Assembly: GCA_018660265.1 (NCBI GenBank)
Contig: JABJKS010000055.1
Span: 1 to 40,095, forward strand
Reading direction: 5' to 3'
From: Rhodospirillaceae bacterium
GTDB lineage: Bacteria > Pseudomonadota > Alphaproteobacteria > GCA-2731375
Length of the DNA: 40,095 bases
Shown here: piece after piece, positions 1 through 8,900 of the stretch
Numbering within the stretch: position 1 is the first letter of the stretch
Layout: the number at the start of each line of letters is the position of its first letter
Program-made: the position numbers and the translations under genes
The notes under the pieces: generated by a model
The model's input: only the letters and a program-made list of their open reading frames with translations
The model's database searches: none
Told to the model about the DNA's origin: nothing

Positions 1-2430
1 CACATTTCCGGCCTTCATCTGGCCCGAGAAGGAATAGTCGCTGCCTTCAACACCCAAAGTCGTTTCCTTCAGGTTCGGCACGCGGTCGGAATAGACCATC
101 AACATATCGCCGCTTTCGATGCCGCGCGCTTTGGCATCGTCGGGATGCATTTCCACATAGTTGTCGGGCCAACGCTGCACGATGTAGGGCCGGCGACGAT
201 CATCAAAACCCGATTGCCAGCGTTCGTTGGTACGTCCGGAAGTGCACCACAGCTCATCTCCCTTCGGGCTCATCCACTCCCAATAGTCCGAGAACAGGGA
301 CCAAGGGGATTTCTGGATGTTGCAACGTCCCGTCTGGCTGTTGAAATGGGTCAGCTTCTTATTGAAGACATTGCCTGCTGCGGGTCCCGTTTCCGGTAAC
401 TTGCGGGTGGTGTCATGCAGGCGTTTGGTGCCGACCAAAGTGCCGTCGTCTTCCATATAGACGGGACCTTGAATGCCGTTGGTGCCGAATTCATCCATCT
501 TTTGATGCAAGGTTTTGCCCTCGCGGTGAGCGGCAACCTTGACCATGTTGAAGTCCTTACGGCTACCGCGGGAGAAACGAGCGGATTCCTCCGCCACATC
601 ATTGGCATTGTTCCAATCGAAACCATCAAAGCCCATGCGTTTCGCCAATTCGGCAATAATCCACCAATCCGGTTTCGCCTCACCCGGTGGATCATAGAAC
701 TTGTTGTACAGGCGCAGGCGGCGTTCGCCGTTGGCCCGCATGAAGGTTTCTTCGCCCCAGGTCGCCGCGGGGAAGATAATGTCGGCGTAACGGTTGCCGA
801 TGGGATCAACCAGATAGATATCCTGATTGATGATCACCATGCCGCCTGAATCCGCGCGTTTTTTCAGGGTATCGATAATGTCCTGCTTGTCGTAAGAGCG
901 GATTTGATGCGGGTTGGCGACCGTCATCTCTTCGAACCGTTTTGCCAATTGTTGGGATCCGCACATGGATTGGATCCACGTGGTACCGATGACATGGGCA
1001 AACCGGGTATGTCCGGACATGGTCCAGGTATCGGTATCCAGGGCCCGACGCCGACGTCCCGGCACCTTCATCGGCGATTTATTGCGCGGATATTTGCCGC
1101 CACGCTGGCCGCCACGCTGGTGACCACCGGCCCGACCGATAACCTGGCCCGGTCGCCCGCCCGCACCAACGATGATCCCCAAGGCGCTGATAGCCTGGGT
1201 ATTGCCGGTGTTATTGGACCAATAAAAGCCCTTTTCGATCATGATTGATGTCTTGGGCCGTTTACCGCCCTTCGGCTTGGCCATCCACTCGGCGGCGAGC
1301 CGGATTTTCTTGACGTCAATACCGGCGACCTCTGCCGCGTTTTCAGGTTTGAACTCATCCTGAGACAGCAGCCATTTCTTCCAGTCGTCATAGCCGTTGG
1401 TCTGGAATTTGCCCCAGGTCGTCCGCCATTGCCACGGCGTGTTGCGGGTGCCTTGGCCGAAACCAGAGGAGGAACCCCACTTGTTGTTGACCCAATTCTT
1501 GATCCATTCCGCATCCTGCCAGCCGTTTTCGGCAATGATCCGGGCAATCGCGTTGACCACCAGTAGATCCGTACCCAGATTGACATCCAGCCACAAACCG
1601 CCGTTTTTCTCGGCATAGGCCACACCGGCGGTTCGGCGCGGGTTCATCATGATGCATTTCTGACCGTTCTGAATGCCCTTCATGATCCACTGGGTCCACA
1701 GAATAGTCTTGGTCTCATAGGGATCCGTGCCGCAGATCAACAATGTCTCGGCATTCATCCAATCCTCGTACGCCGGTCCGAAATTATCGAAGCCCGCATC
1801 CCGGAAGCCCGGTGTGGACGAGACATCAGACGGTGTGTCGTGGAATGTGAAGTTCGCCGTGTTGACGTGACGCAGGGCGTATTTGGTAATGGCGTAGGTA
1901 TTTTCGATATACTGGTAAGAATAGGTCTTCACGCCGTATGCATTGGCACCATGCTTGGTGCGGACGTAGTTGCCCACTTCGGCGGCCACATCCAGGGCAA
2001 AATCCCAAGGCACCGGTTGCAGGATACCGTAGATCCGCATCATCGGTGATTTCAGGCGATCCCGGGTCGGGGTTTGCGGGTTATAGCATTTTTGTGCGAT
2101 GCAACCGCCGCGCAGAGAGCTATCGCCATCCGTATTGACGAACTTTGTATCCTTGTCGGGGATGATGACCACATGATGGGGGTTGCCTTTGTGGAGCACG
2201 ATATTGTGCTGATTGGGTGCAACCCAGGGGCCCAGGGTTTCGACGGGAAAATCGGCACCGAAAGCGTTTTCGTCCGCTTTCGGGCCGCCGTCATGTCCGC
2301 CTGCGACGGGCCAGCGATAGACTTTGTAACCACAGGCCACGATGCAGTAATCGCAGGCCGTGGTGATGACCTCTGCATTTTTGGGGGGCAGGGGCACGTT
2401 GGTTTCCGGAATGTAATATGGTGTCGTCAT
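1..2430 (-). CDS. idrA: Iodate reductase catalytic subunit, arsenite-oxidase-like molybdopterin protein (partial, C-terminus cut)
   Basis: Reading the minus strand from the ATG at 2430 gives 810 uninterrupted codons running off the left edge; the AioA family is about 826 aa or longer, so only the C-terminal tail is missing. The N-terminus has C26-x2-C29-x3-C33-G, the Fe-S motif of the arsenite oxidase group, and Ser105 sits where AioA has Ser99 rather than Cys, which suggests a 3Fe-4S cluster. The pterin-site R-A-G-G-H motif is present. There is no signal peptide, so periplasmic export would be by co-transport with the Tat-exported Rieske subunit, as in AioAB. A GGGAG ribosome site overlaps the stop of the Rieske gene 12 bp upstream. 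The two di-heme peroxidases in the same run of genes point to iodate reductase IdrA, not AioA. The family is clear; the substrate is inferred from context. Confidence 0.85.
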   Translation of the reverse strand, partial: MTTPYYIPETNVPLPPKNAEVITTACDYCIVACGYKVYRWPVAGGHDGGPKADENAFGADFPVETLGPWVAPNQHNIVLHKGNPHHVVIIPDKDTKFVNTDGDSSLRGGCIAQKCYNPQTPTRDRLKSPMMRIYGILQPVPWDFALDVAAEVGNYVRTKHGANAYGVKTYSYQYIENTYAITKYALRHVNTANFTFHDTPSDVSSTPGFRDAGFDNFGPAYEDWMNAETLLICGTDPYETKTILWTQWIMKGIQNGQKCIMMNPRRTAGVAYAEKNGGLWLDVNLGTDLLVVNAIARIIAENGWQDAEWIKNWVNNKWGSSSGFGQGTRNTPWQWRTTWGKFQTNGYDDWKKWLLSQDEFKPENAAEVAGIDVKKIRLAAEWMAKPKGGKRPKTSIMIEKGFYWSNNTGNTQAISALGIIVGAGGRPGQVIGRAGGHQRGGQRGGKYPRNKSPMKVPGRRRRALDTDTWTMSGHTRFAHVIGTTWIQSMCGSQQLAKRFEEMTVANPHQIRSYDKQDIIDTLKKRADSGGMVIINQDIYLVDPIGNRYADIIFPAATWGEETFMRANGERRLRLYNKFYDPPGEAKPDWWIIAELAKRMGFDGFDWNNANDVAEESARFSRGSRKDFNMVKVAAHREGKTLHQKMDEFGTNGIQGPVYMEDDGTLVGTKRLHDTTRKLPETGPAAGNVFNKKLTHFNSQTGRCNIQKSPWSLFSDYWEWMSPKGDELWCTSGRTNERWQSGFDDRRRPYIVQRWPDNYVEMHPDDAKARGIESGDMLMVYSDRVPNLKETTLGVEGSDYSFSGQMKAGNV

Positions 2431-2442
2431 GGTTCAGTCTCC

Positions 2443-3045
2443 CTATCCCTGCAAGTTGTCGTAGCGGCCAAAGATCAGTCCGAAGACGCCGACCGCATAA
2501 ATATCGTCGCCATCCAGCTCCAACAGCACTTGCGGCAGGCTTTGATAGGCCTGGCCGGAAATCAGAATGCCGTGGCGGGTCAGATCGTAGGTTGAAAGAT
2601 GCAGGGGGCAGGCACCCAGGGACTTTGTGTCGCCCTTGTAGGTGCCGGACAAATCACCGCCCTGATGGGTGCAAAAGTAGTTGAAGGCAACCACGTCTTT
2701 TTGTGGGCCGATGCCGCCACCGGCTTCCGTGCCCAGCTTAACCAGCATGGAAGAGGCGTAGGCACCCTCGTCGGGATATTCAAAGCCGATGGGCACATCC
2801 GCTTTCAGCTGGCTTAACTTGCCAATTTTCTTCCGGGGATATGTCGCGACCGTGGCTGGTATTTTGGCCGCTGCCGGATCGGCGCTCATTGCGACCATTA
2901 CCGTGGCCGTGGCCACGCCCGATGAGAACAGCATCTTGCGCCGTGACATCAGGCATTTGCCAGCTGGATGATCCTTCTTCGACGGCAGCTTCCGCGCCTC
3001 AGCCTCAACTGTCGGGGCTTCAGGCATCTGTATTTGCTTTGTCAT
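2443..3045 (-). CDS. idrB: Iodate reductase Rieske subunit with Tat signal
   Basis: A 200-aa Rieske [2Fe-2S] protein of the AioB/IdrB type, the electron-transfer partner of the molybdopterin subunit in the periplasm. The N-terminus carries a twin-arginine motif (S34-R35-R36-K-M-L-F) followed by a hydrophobic stretch ending near A-A-A-K at residue 61. Rieske ligands are C125-T-H127 and C146-P-L-H149. The two extra cysteines that form a disulfide in bc1-type Rieske proteins are replaced by Gly130 and Leu148. I chose the ATG at 3045 because AAAGG lies just upstream and the Tat motif follows about 34 residues later; an upstream in-frame start to 3150 would run into the preceding gene. It lies 13 bp after the second peroxidase gene and 12 bp before idrA. 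Confidence 0.88.
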   Translation of the reverse strand: MTKQIQMPEAPTVEAEARKLPSKKDHPAGKCLMSRRKMLFSSGVATATVMVAMSADPAAAKIPATVATYPRKKIGKLSQLKADVPIGFEYPDEGAYASSMLVKLGTEAGGGIGPQKDVVAFNYFCTHQGGDLSGTYKGDTKSLGACPLHLSTYDLTRHGILISGQAYQSLPQVLLELDGDDIYAVGVFGLIFGRYDNLQG

Positions 3046-3058
3046 TTTCAAGTACCCT

Positions 3059-4222
3059 TTAATTGGTCGCGGCCGGCAGGGGCGCATAGGGGGGAAGTTT
3101 TGGGGTTTGCATTTTGATTTCGGGACCGCTGAGAGATTCCAGGAAGGCAATCAAGTCAATCTTCTCTGCATCGCTCAGGCCCAGGGGTTTCAGCAGTTTG
3201 GTTTTGCTTTTCGCCCAGGAACCGTCGGTGAAGTCATTGCTGCCGCCACCGTCATTGTAGAAATCGACCACTTCGTCGAAATCAAAGAACTTGCCGTTGT
3301 GCATGTAAGGTGCGGTGTAGGCGGTGTAACGCAGGGGCGGTGTGCGGAATTTGCCCATGTCGGCTTTCTGCTTGGTGCGATAGTACAGGCCCGCATCATC
3401 CTTGATCTTGCGGTACATCTTCTCCGTCACGCCCTTGGCATATTGCTCGTAGCGGAAGGTGATCTGCGCCATGCCATTGTCTGACCATTCCTCGGCCCGT
3501 TCGAGGCCCAGGTTGTAATATTTCTGATCAGTCAGCAGGGGGCCGTTGTGACATTCGATGCAGTTGGCCTTGCCTTGGAAAAGCTTCAGGCCGCGGATCT
3601 GTTCGGCACTAAGAGCCTTCTTGTCACCGCGCATATACTTATCGAAGGGTGTGTTGTCGTGGATCAGGGTGCGTTCAAAGGCTGCCATGGCCTTCCAGAC
3701 ATTATTTACCTTGGGCCAATCATCGCCAAAGACCTCATTGAAACGCCTGACGTATTCAGGAATGAAGGCCAGGCGCGCCTCGACCATGTCCCGTTCGCCA
3801 TTACCCGAAACCCCACCCAGGGCGGCGCCCGGTGCCTGGGCTTCCAGGGATTTGGCGGCCCCAACCCAGAAAAGCTTGGCGAGGTAGGCGGAGTTGATGA
3901 CCGTCTGGCTGTTGCGCCAGTGGATTACGCCGGGATAGCCGCGGGAGATGGGGTCGTTGAAACCCCAGCCCTGCTTGGGCGCGTGACAATCAGCGCAGGA
4001 AACGGAGGCATCGCCGCCAATACGGCTATCAAAGAACAGCAATTTGCCTAATTCGACTTTTGCCGCGCTCTGCGGGTTGTCAGCTGGAACCGGCACCGGA
4101 CCAAGGGCGGCCAGAGGCGGGTTCATATCTGCCAGCGCGGTGGACGCCAGGCCAACACCTAGTCCCATCGTCACGACGATAGCCGACATGATGGCGGGGG
4201 GGAGGAATTTTCCCTGTTTCAT
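3059..4222 (-). CDS. idrP2: Di-heme cytochrome c peroxidase, MauG/CcpA family (IdrP-like)
   Basis: A 387-aa periplasmic di-heme c-type peroxidase. Residues 1-32 form a Sec signal peptide ending in A-L-A-D. Two heme motifs are visible, C76-A-D-C79-H80 and C221-I-E-C224-H225, spaced as in the CcpA/MauG family, and the C-terminal region has the PYMHNG segment typical of the group. In iodate reducers two such proteins are encoded with the reductase and are proposed to remove hydrogen peroxide or reactive by-products of iodate reduction. The start at 4222 has AGGAG 7 nt upstream and follows the previous gene's stop by 10 bp. The P1/P2 numbering is tentative, because I assigned it by gene order only. 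Confidence 0.82.
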   Translation of the reverse strand: MKQGKFLPPAIMSAIVVTMGLGVGLASTALADMNPPLAALGPVPVPADNPQSAAKVELGKLLFFDSRIGGDASVSCADCHAPKQGWGFNDPISRGYPGVIHWRNSQTVINSAYLAKLFWVGAAKSLEAQAPGAALGGVSGNGERDMVEARLAFIPEYVRRFNEVFGDDWPKVNNVWKAMAAFERTLIHDNTPFDKYMRGDKKALSAEQIRGLKLFQGKANCIECHNGPLLTDQKYYNLGLERAEEWSDNGMAQITFRYEQYAKGVTEKMYRKIKDDAGLYYRTKQKADMGKFRTPPLRYTAYTAPYMHNGKFFDFDEVVDFYNDGGGSNDFTDGSWAKSKTKLLKPLGLSDAEKIDLIAFLESLSGPEIKMQTPKLPPYAPLPAATN

Positions 4223-4232
4223 AGCCACGCTC

Positions 4233-5351
4233 CTAATTTTTCTTCTGCAACCAGTCGCTGATGGCGACATAGTTAACGTTGATTTTGTCTTTCCAGACAT
4301 GTTCGGGACCGGTCAGGGCATCGCCCGACAGCGCTTCCAGGAAGGCGACGAGGTTGTTGCGCTCCTGGCTGCTCAACCCCAAAGGTTTGATGCGGGGATC
4401 TTGATTGACATCATTGCCGCCGCCGCGATTGTAAAAGGCGACCACGTCGGCCAATGTTGCGATCATCCCGTTGTGCATATACGGCGCTGTCTGTTTCAGC
4501 TCCCGCAGGCTAGGGGTCATGAACTTGCCGATATCGGAGCCATCGGATTTGTGACTGCGAATATGGGCCCCGACATCGCGCCGGATATTCATATAGTTCT
4601 CGATACCCATGAACATGCTGAAGGCAACATATGTAATGTGGCGCAGGGGATTGGACCAGATTTCCGGATTATTCGGGACGCCGGTGTTGTAGGGCTGATC
4701 ATCGGTGAACCGAGAGCCGGAATGGCATTGGGCGCAACCGGCCTTGCCCTTGAATAGTTCAAAGCCGCGCTGGGCGGCGTCCGACATCTTGCCGCCGTCA
4801 AAGGCTGCACCGCGCGAAGTCAGGGTTTTCAGATATTCCGGTATGGCCTTACGTACGGAGCCATTGGATGGTTCGCCATAGCCGGCATCCTTGAACATCT
4901 TCACATAGATCGGATCCTGTTTGACGCGTTCCTGCATCAAACGCATGTCCATATTCATGGAATAGGTTTCGGTAATTGATTCCCGTGTGACATCGTTCAG
5001 ATTGGTGCCGATGCGGCCATCGTGGAACCAGGCAGCTTTTTGGGCTGCATTAATCAGGGTCGGGGTATTGCGAAAACCTTCCGATCCGGGATAGGCCTTG
5101 GCCAGGGCCAAGCCGTCAGAAAATCCTTTAGATGGGATATGACAGGTCGAACAGCTGATCGCGGCATCGCCCGAGAGGCGGGGATCAAAAAATAACCGTT
5201 TACCCAAGGCTGCCTTTTTGGCATCGACCTTCATGGATTTCACAGGCCCGAAGTCCGCTGCATCTGCCGGTGCGGTTGAGACGGCACTCACCCCTGCAGC
5301 AATGAGCAAGGCTATAAGCCAGGCAATTTTTGACGAGACATTTCTATACAT
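4233..5351 (-). CDS. idrP1: Di-heme cytochrome c peroxidase, MauG/CcpA family (IdrP-like), first gene of the reductase cluster
   Basis: A 372-aa di-heme peroxidase, paralogous to the next gene. A hydrophobic signal peptide covers residues 8-32 (cleavage near A-D-A-A). Heme motifs are C67-S-T-C70-H71 and C206-A-Q-C209-H210, and a PYMHNG segment lies near residue 300, as expected for periplasmic cytochrome c peroxidases. The ATG at 5351 is preferred: it has GAGAGG 8 nt upstream, while the longer version would need a TTG start at 5375. The gene is the first of four tightly packed minus-strand genes (peroxidase, peroxidase, Rieske, molybdopterin subunit), so a promoter should lie before it or before the 70-aa gene upstream. 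Numbering as P1 is by position only. Confidence 0.82.
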   Translation of the reverse strand: MYRNVSSKIAWLIALLIAAGVSAVSTAPADAADFGPVKSMKVDAKKAALGKRLFFDPRLSGDAAISCSTCHIPSKGFSDGLALAKAYPGSEGFRNTPTLINAAQKAAWFHDGRIGTNLNDVTRESITETYSMNMDMRLMQERVKQDPIYVKMFKDAGYGEPSNGSVRKAIPEYLKTLTSRGAAFDGGKMSDAAQRGFELFKGKAGCAQCHSGSRFTDDQPYNTGVPNNPEIWSNPLRHITYVAFSMFMGIENYMNIRRDVGAHIRSHKSDGSDIGKFMTPSLRELKQTAPYMHNGMIATLADVVAFYNRGGGNDVNQDPRIKPLGLSSQERNNLVAFLEALSGDALTGPEHVWKDKINVNYVAISDWLQKKN

Positions 5352-5423
5352 CGCTAAACCTCTCAATGTGATCAACTGAACCAGAAAAATCGCTCCAGTC
5401 GATTTCTCAGGCCGATCGTTCGG

Positions 5424-5636
5424 CTACGAGCTTTCCGGTTTCGTTGCATCCTCTGCCGGTAGGGGAATGCCGCTGATCCGCTCCAGAAATGCCTTCATTT
5501 CCGAGAGGCTCTGGAAATAACCCTCTTCTTCGCTCTGGACGTGTCGAATATGTCCACGCCAAGTTGGGTTATTCCCCGGTTCTCCTTCCAACCAGATACG
5601 GGCTACGAACGAACCCGGTGTTCCCGGTTCAACCAT
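5424..5636 (-). CDS. Small conserved hypothetical protein, 70 aa
   Basis: A 70-residue soluble protein with the pattern R-I-W-L-E near residue 13, W-R-G-H-I-R-H-V in the middle and a C-terminal helix rich in E, L and F. Short proteins with an 'RIWLE...RG.I.HV' layout are common hypothetical genes in proteobacteria; their role is unknown to me. There is no signal peptide or membrane segment. It is co-oriented with the iodate reductase genes and ends 72 bp before idrP1, so it may share their promoter, but nothing in the protein links it to iodine chemistry. The ribosome binding site is weak. It is called a gene because of the familiar pattern and its clear position. Confidence 0.6.
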   Translation of the reverse strand: MVEPGTPGSFVARIWLEGEPGNNPTWRGHIRHVQSEEEGYFQSLSEMKAFLERISGIPLPAEDATKPESS

Positions 5637-5716
5637 TTCGCATCTGCCATTACGTTATCTGCGTTTGCGTGTCCCACTCCGGCGGAGCAGGTTCGATGGC
5701 TAGCGAAACACGAACC

Positions 5717-5733
5717 GGTTACGCCCTGGTAAC
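5717..5733. promoter_or_regulatory. Inverted repeat GGTTAC-N5-GGTAAC, candidate operator
   Basis: GGTTAC at 5717-5722 and GGTAAC at 5728-5733 give a GTTAC/GTAAC inverted pair. It shares its core with the three GTAACAC direct repeats 60-90 bp away, which suggests one regulator bound at several sites. The function is inferred. Confidence 0.35.
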
Positions 5734-5792
5734 ATCCATCGAACTGACCCGTTTCAGGCCCACAGCAGGCGTTGCCAAAACATATGAAACCG

Positions 5793-5823
5793 GTAACACG
5801 ACGCAGTAACACGGCGGTAACAC
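5793..5823. promoter_or_regulatory. Three GTAACAC direct repeats, candidate response-regulator sites
   Basis: GTAACAC occurs at 5793-5799, 5806-5812 and 5817-5823, with start-to-start spacing of 13 and 11 bp (GTGTTAC when read on the minus strand of the downstream genes). Direct repeats at about one helical turn are typical of OmpR/PhoB-type regulators. The site lies between the sensor kinase gene and the reductase cluster. Confidence 0.4.
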
Positions 5824-5921
5824 AGCCCTGGGGCGTGGCAGACAAGGTGTGGGTATGGTTTTATACGGGCACTATTGTGCGATGCAGCCGGCGCAATAGG
5901 CGTGGGGAGATCAATGTAGAG

Positions 5922-5938
5922 GTACTACAAAATAGTAT
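5922..5938 (-). terminator. Weak hairpin downstream of the hybrid kinase gene
   Basis: GTACTA (5922-5927) and TAGTAT (5933-5938) pair around a 5-nt loop, just past the kinase stop codon at 5942. On the minus strand the loop contains a short T run. The stem is AT-rich and short, so termination is possible but not certain. Confidence 0.3.
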
Positions 5939-5941
5939 GGA

Positions 5942-8900
5942 TTAGGCGCGCTGATCCAATGCATTGCGCACCATTTTGGCCAGGGATTGCGCTTGGTAGG
6001 GCTTACTTAATACCGTTTCGCCCTCATCAACCTCTCCACTTTGATCCAGGGCTTCCCGGGCGTAGCCCGATGAATACAGGACGCCGGCAGTTGGGTACCT
6101 TTCGGAAAAAGCCTTGGCGACATCGCGCCCGCTCATCCCTCGGGGCATGATTACATCTGTCAGCAAAAGGTCGATATCGCCGGATGTTGCCATAACGTCT
6201 AGTGCCGCCGGGCCGTCCTCCGCCACGATGACGGTATAGCCAAAGTGCTTTAGGGCGCGCAAAAGGAAATCCCGTATGTCTATATCATCTTCGACCACGA
6301 GAATCGTTTCACAGCCCTTGGGGATTTCGCTTTTGGTTGCGGTTTGGATGTTTTCAGCGCTTGCCAGCTGAATGGCTTTAGGCAGGTAGATGTTGATCGT
6401 GCTGCCCTCGCCATCAACACTGTTAAGCGTGGCCAGCCCCCCGGATTGCTTGGCAAAGCCGAACACCATGCTTAGACCCAGGCCACTGCCGGCGCCAACT
6501 TCTTTGGTCGTGAAAAATGGTTCAAAGGCCCGTTTGCTAACCTGTTCAGACATCCCCGTGCCGTTGTCTTTAACAGCCACCTTGACATAGTCGCCGGGTG
6601 CCAGCTCTTGCTCCCCGTCAAGATTGTTCTCGTGCGCGGTCCAGTTAGTGGTCGTAATTGTAAATTGTCCGCCATTGGGCATGGCATCGCGCGCGTTGAT
6701 GGCAAGATTTAATAGCGCGTTTTCCAATTCGCCTGGATCAACCAAAACCGGCCACAGACCATCTGCGAGCTCCAAGCCAAATTCAATATTTGCACCGATC
6801 GTTCGTGTCGCCAGATCGCGGAAGGGTGGGAGTAGGTCATTGATGTTCGTGTCTTTGGCATCCAAAGGTTTTTGCCGCGAAAAGGCCAACAAACGGTCGG
6901 TCAATTCGGCACCGCGAAAAGCGGCGCGTAGGGCTATGGAGATACCTTCCTGGTCCATTTTATCTAAAGCACTGTCGCCGGTTTGAATGAGGTCCAGGTT
7001 GCCAATAATCGCGGCAAGAATATTATTGAAATCGTGGGCGACGCCGCCAGTTAACTGACCGATGGCTTCCATTTTCTGGCTCTGACGCAGAAGCTCCCCG
7101 GCTTGCTTAACTTCCGTGATTTCGGTGCGAATGCCGACCGTATATCCGTTTGCCGTTTTCCGATCCGTGCATAAAAGCCAACGTCCGTCCGGCAGCTCCT
7201 GCTCATGACTGCCCCGGCCCGTCGCCTGTTGTGTGAGGCGTACATTCATCCAATGATCGATGTTGTTGGCCGAGGCCTTGACGACACCCCGTTCAAACCC
7301 CAATCGTGCCACGTGCTTCAACTCAGCACCAGGAACGAATTCGTCCCGCATCAAGGGATAAAAATCTTTGTACTTTTCGTTGCACATGACCATACGATCG
7401 TTAGGGTCGTAAAGAACGAAGCCTTCGGAAATGCTTTCGATGGCGCTGGATAGATAAGCTTCAGTCTCGCGCAATTCCTGCGTACGCTCATCTATCAGGA
7501 TAACCAGTTCATCCTGATGCCGGGCCAACTCTTCTTCGGTCTGTTTCTTCTCGGTGATGTCGATGACGCTAATGGGGACGCTGCGGGCTTCTTCCATATT
7601 ACCGGGGACCGGCATTGTGACGATGACCCAGAGGTCTTCTCCTGTGAAGGATTTGTGCATTACCTCGGCACGATAGTTTGTTCTGCCCTCCCAAATCGCG
7701 ACCATCTCTTCGAGGAAAAGATTTTCGGCCCCCTCGGGCAGAATTTGATCGAGAGAACCCAATAACTCCTCTTCGCTTGCCGCGCCAAATAATCGTAACG
7801 TCGCTTCATTGACGTGATTAACTTTAATGCAATTGGCGAGGTCCCAAACATGGTCGGGATGTGCCATGAGGTGGCTGCGTAGATCCGTCAAACCGCCGTC
7901 GCGCAGATGCTGTAATCTTTTGTAGAGTTCCGAAAAATCCTCATCCCAGAGGCAGATATCCGCGGAATCAAATATTTGCCGATATCTGCGCTCCCGTTCC
8001 TGCAGGGCCTGCTCTGCCTGCTTCCGTTCCGTGATATCGACGCGCAAGCCTAAATGGCCACCATCATCTGTCGGACTATCAATTGTTTGTATCCAGCGGC
8101 CATCCGAAAACTGGTACTCCTTATTGGCCGCACCATTATGAAAGTCGGATATCAGATCCGTTGCCCACTGTTCCGACTGGTCCGGTTCAACATTGAATAC
8201 GCCACGCTCAGCACTCGCGCGGGCCAAATCCTCGAATTTTACGCCCTCAACTATTAGATCGGAGAAGCCGCTGGCGAAGTCACGGTATCTTTGGTTGCAC
8301 ATGACCAGGCGATCTTCGGCATCAAACAAGACGAATCCTTCTGGTATGCTTTCAATCGCTTTCGCCAGCAGGCTTTCCGCCCTACGGGCGTTTTGTTCTG
8401 CAACGACCAAATCTGTGATGTCGCGGCCTGTACCCCGATATCCTGTAAAGTTTCCTGCCGCATCGAAAATTGCCTTGCCATTGATGGACAGTGTAACAAC
8501 GACGCCGTCATCGAGGGTTCTGGGATGGCGAAAATCCCGAAAGGACCGCCTGGCCGCAAGATTGTCGAGATGCTCCTGCCAGACAGAGGGCTCAATATCA
8601 GGTATACCGGTCTCTTCCCGTGTCTTGCCAAATAGCATGGAGGGCAGGACGCCCGTTACCTTTTCGAATTGATCGGAGAAATAGGAAAACCTGCAATCCT
8701 GATCCATCTCCCAATGCCAATCGGATGATGCCTCCAAATAGTCATTCAGACGTTGCTGGCTTTCAAAAAGCTGTTTTTCCCGATGCTTTAGTTCCGAGAT
8801 ATCCACGCGCACGCCGACTGTGCCGCCGTCAGCGGTTTTCCGCTCATATACACGCAGCCACTGCCCATCAGAAAATTCCTGTTCAATAGGTTCGCCCGGG

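Larger units (their letters stand above)
5637..5941. other. 305-bp intergenic region upstream of the idr-side genes
   Basis: No convincing ORF was found here. The region separates the hybrid kinase gene from the 70-aa gene and the reductase cluster, all on the minus strand. It holds an inverted repeat at 5717-5733, three GTAACAC direct repeats at 5793-5823, and a small hairpin at 5922-5938 just after the kinase stop codon. It is the most likely place for the promoter that drives the reductase side. Confidence 0.5.

Noticed and set aside
1-2430. Arsenite oxidase (aioA) as the primary name
   Set aside because: The family is right, but the two linked di-heme peroxidases, the Ser at the Glu203 position and the absence of aio regulators fit iodate reductase better.
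4044-4757. 237-aa open frame on the plus strand
   Set aside because: It is antisense to both peroxidase genes, whose heme motifs and signal peptides are clear; the plus frame shows no domain pattern.
5793-5823. A CRISPR or iteron array
   Set aside because: Only three 7-bp repeats with 4-6 bp spacers; far too short for CRISPR, and no replication gene is nearby.
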